Below are positions 5,599-5,771 of a DNA stretch of 5,771 nt, piece after piece; position 1 is the stretch's first letter, and each line of letters starts with the position of its first letter. The DNA comes from Gemmatimonadota bacterium (GTDB lineage Bacteria; Gemmatimonadota; Gemmatimonadetes; Palauibacterales; Palauibacteraceae). The DNA lies in the NCBI GenBank assembly GCA_013042495.1, contig JABDQB010000248.1, positions 1 to 5,771 of the forward strand, written 5' to 3'. Under the pieces are notes generated by a model that saw nothing but the letters and a program-made list of their open reading frames with translations, did no database searches and had not been told where the DNA came from. The translations under genes were made by a program, and so were the position numbers.

Positions 5599-5771
5599 AT
5601 GTCAGAGGCGACGCAGTCGATCGGCAAAGTGGTGCAGGTCATCGGACCGGTTGTCGACGTGGAATTCGATCCCGAAAACCTGCCGGAGATCTACAACGCG
5701 GTCGAACTCGAGTGGACCGGTGACGAGGGTGAGCCCCATCGACTGGTGTGCGAGGTGGCGCAGCATATAGG
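5599..5771 (+). CDS. atpD: F1 ATP synthase subunit beta, 5' end only (partial)
   Basis: The first 57 codons of the catalytic subunit, cut by the right edge. The reading frame gives SIGKVVQVIGPVVDVEFD, then ENLPEIYNAVELEW, an acidic turn (TGDEGEPH) and LVCEVAQHIG. These are the standard N-terminal beta-barrel strands of F1 beta (GKVVQVIGPVVDVEF, LPEIYNAL, LEVAQHLG). The barrel domain forms the crown at the top of the hexamer, near delta. The P-loop, catalytic glutamate and DELSEED region lie outside the window, so catalytic competence cannot be judged. ATG follows the atpG stop by two bases with AAGGGA upstream. Having atpD directly after atpG differs from the split arrangement of many Bacteroidota, where atpD-atpC lies elsewhere. 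Confidence 0.95.
   Translation, partial: MSEATQSIGKVVQVIGPVVDVEFDPENLPEIYNAVELEWTGDEGEPHRLVCEVAQHI

Overview
This window is most of an F-type (F1Fo) ATP synthase operon. Everything lies on the + strand and is tightly packed. The gene order is atpZ (3' end only), atpI, atpB (a), atpE (c), atpF (b), atpH (delta), atpA (alpha), atpG (gamma) and atpD (beta, 5' end only). Both window edges cut a gene. atpC (epsilon) would be expected just beyond the right edge but cannot be seen. The operon promoter must lie left of the window; I see no convincing internal promoter, tRNA, rRNA, CRISPR array or mobile element.

The DNA is GC-rich, so many long shadow reading frames appear on both strands and none is credible as a gene. 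Three traits point to the host. Subunit a has a signal-like N-terminus and a long acidic/His-rich periplasmic leader. Subunit b also has a signal-like N-terminus. Subunit c has the GIGRIGG...ARQPEA...ALIEG pattern familiar from the Bacteroidota/Chlorobiota/Gemmatimonadota side of the tree. With the high GC and atpD directly after atpG, a Gemmatimonadota-like or related uncultured lineage is my best guess. This is inference and only moderately supported. A single b gene without b' argues against cyanobacterial or alphaproteobacterial-type operons.

Layout: 1-513 holds the accessory membrane proteins AtpZ and AtpI, linked to Fo assembly and Mg2+/cation supply, with overlapping stop and start. 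527-2481 encodes Fo: a with its essential arginine, c with its proton-carrying glutamate, and b with its long stalk helix. 2478-4680 encodes the peripheral-stalk connector delta and the non-catalytic alpha subunit. 4730-5596 encodes the rotor shaft gamma. 5599 to the window end begins the catalytic beta subunit. Together they build a rotary enzyme that exchanges transmembrane ion flow for ATP synthesis. The c-subunit residues indicate H+ rather than Na+ coupling.

This is a conserved housekeeping locus, and I found no sign of a new system. The points worth a second look are small. They are substitutions at usually conserved positions (alpha P-loop GDRRTGKT, alpha IIQTQ, gamma ITSQ), the unusual leader on subunit a, and RNA-level signals around atpE: the clearest Shine-Dalgarno in the operon, sitting in a small hairpin, and a strong hairpin just after the gene. 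The last two fit the need for many more c subunits than any other subunit.
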